From contig NZ_JBHUIB010000003.1 in NCBI RefSeq assembly GCF_042682785.1, positions 434,001-498,000 of the forward strand: DNA of 64,000 nucleotides, read 5' to 3'. The stretch's first letter is position 1. The number at the start of each line of letters is the position of its first letter. Both the position numbers and the translations under genes were made by a program. The notes beneath the pieces are model-generated. The model was not told the origin of the DNA and ran no database searches. It saw only the letters and a program-made list of their open reading frames with translations. Below are positions 63,220-64,000 of the stretch, piece after piece. The DNA comes from Thalassotalea_F euphylliae. GTDB taxonomy: Bacteria; Pseudomonadota; Gammaproteobacteria; Enterobacterales; Alteromonadaceae.

Positions 63220-64000
63220 GGACAAGCTGCTGCTTGGAGCAATCGTAAGTGGGTTGCTAGCTATTGTTACGTTATTCGCCGTTGATTTACTTTTCATACC
63301 CATGCTTTTTATGGTGGTTAGCACAGCAAGTGCAGCGTTTGTTTTCTATAGTCAACAACAAACAGTTTCTCAAACGAGCCAACCAGACAATGTCCCATCA
63401 TCGATCGAAAGCGAAGTGGCGGCTACCATTGATGAGATTAACAAACTGCTTGAGAGTGAAGTCGACATTATCAAGCAAGAGCACATGCGTGTTACTGAGC
63501 TAGTACGTGACGCTGTAAGTGGTATCTCAAATAGTTTTAAAACAATGCAGGATTTAGTGTCTGAGCAACAGGGGATGATAAACCATGTGCTGGACCGTAA
63601 TCAGCATATTGGTGACGAAGAACATACGTCATTAGAGTCCTTTATTGTCGACTCAAACAAAACCCTAGAGGATTTTGTCAGCGTAATAATCAATACCAGT
63701 AAACAAAGCTTGAAAACCATGTCTTACACAGATGAAATGGTGAAAAAATTTGATGGTATATTTTCTTTGCTAGAACAAGTAGAAAGTCTAGCTAGCCAGA
63801 CAAATTTACTTGCGTTGAATGCGGCAATTGAAGCTGCTCGGGCAGGCGATGCTGGACGAGGTTTTGCGGTAGTAGCCAATGAAGTGAGAAGCTTGTCAGT
63901 TAGCTCAACAGATTTGAATAACGATATTCGAAGTGAGGTGTCGTCAGCACAGCAAACCATTGCTAATTTGCGAGAATCGGTTGAGGTTATGGCATCAGCA
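63206..64000 (+). CDS. Membrane-anchored chemoreceptor without external sensor domain (partial)
   Basis: The ATG at 63206 has an excellent AAGGAGG site inside the end of cheB and stays open to the window edge (265 codons seen, incomplete at the 3' end). Two close hydrophobic segments (about 8-28 and 30-45) form a hairpin anchor with almost no periplasmic loop. A helical region follows, then the MCP tip sequence SQTNLLALNAAIEAARAGDAGRGFAVVANEVRSL (about 207-240). It would be a receptor-like protein with no obvious ligand domain, perhaps anchoring or joining the array. The missing C terminus may add a domain. Confidence 0.85.
   Translation, partial: MAEHKDKLLLGAIVSGLLAIVTLFAVDLLFIPMLFMVVSTASAAFVFYSQQQTVSQTSQPDNVPSSIESEVAATIDEINKLLESEVDIIKQEHMRVTELVRDAVSGISNSFKTMQDLVSEQQGMINHVLDRNQHIGDEEHTSLESFIVDSNKTLEDFVSVIINTSKQSLKTMSYTDEMVKKFDGIFSLLEQVESLASQTNLLALNAAIEAARAGDAGRGFAVVANEVRSLSVSSTDLNNDIRSEVSSAQQTIANLRESVEVMASA

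Overview
The window is a single contiguous stretch of chromosome from a marine-type gammaproteobacterium. The gene set points to the order Alteromonadales (Colwellia/Thalassotalea/Alteromonas-like): a large TonB-dependent receptor with a LytS/LytTR pair, rcsF-trmO, the metG/mrp divergent pair, tesA/ybbA/ybbP, yciB, and moderately AT-rich DNA. The order-level assignment is inferred from gene content. No insertion sequence, integrase, phage gene or CRISPR array was seen, so this is mostly core chromosome with a lineage-specific chemosensory cluster at the right end.

Left third (1-24 kb): a glycine-zipper envelope protein; a 990-residue TonB-dependent receptor facing a LytS-type kinase and LytTR regulator across an intergenic region with candidate LytTR-box repeats; methylglyoxal synthase; a Bax-like glucosaminidase lipoprotein; an MDR oxidoreductase; the SbcCD nuclease; a DMT exporter; SlyD; an uncharacterised exported protein; a LysR regulator; an exported amidohydrolase; a FemAB-like acyltransferase; a second DMT exporter; and a minus-strand operon of a fused SDF-symporter/solute-binding protein, rcsF and trmO.

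Middle (24-45 kb): many small enzymes and exporters on the minus strand (three LysE/RhtB exporters, LysR and AraC regulators, a hydrolase, a MASE1-GGDEF diguanylate cyclase, DUF924, YciI-like, NUDIX, cupin, TrhO, VOC, DsbA-like, NTF2-like and GFA proteins). Then come metG divergent from apbC/mrp, dcd, a YvcK-type protein, and an RNA block of one tRNA-Ala(GGC) and four tRNA-Glu(TTC) genes. The tRNA-Glu genes form an exact 224-bp tandem array behind a near-consensus promoter.

Right third (43.6-64 kb): a KefB/YbaL-type antiporter; tesA and ybbA whose start codons overlap on opposite strands; ybbP; a TIGR01777 epimerase; an AI-2E-family transporter; LprI-like, YciI and YciB proteins; a coiled-coil/Sel1 protein; and then one long plus-strand chemosensory operon: STAS, cheY, cheA, cheW, cheW, a soluble globin-PAS-PAS-PAS chemoreceptor, cheR, cheD, cheB, and a membrane-anchored receptor without an external sensor domain, cut by the window edge. 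The order resembles the Pseudomonas aeruginosa che2/Aer2 cluster, but the receptor has a flavohemoglobin-type globin fused in front of three Aer2-like PAS domains. This is the most unusual system in the window: a candidate multi-haem oxygen/NO chemosensor with its own adaptation enzymes.
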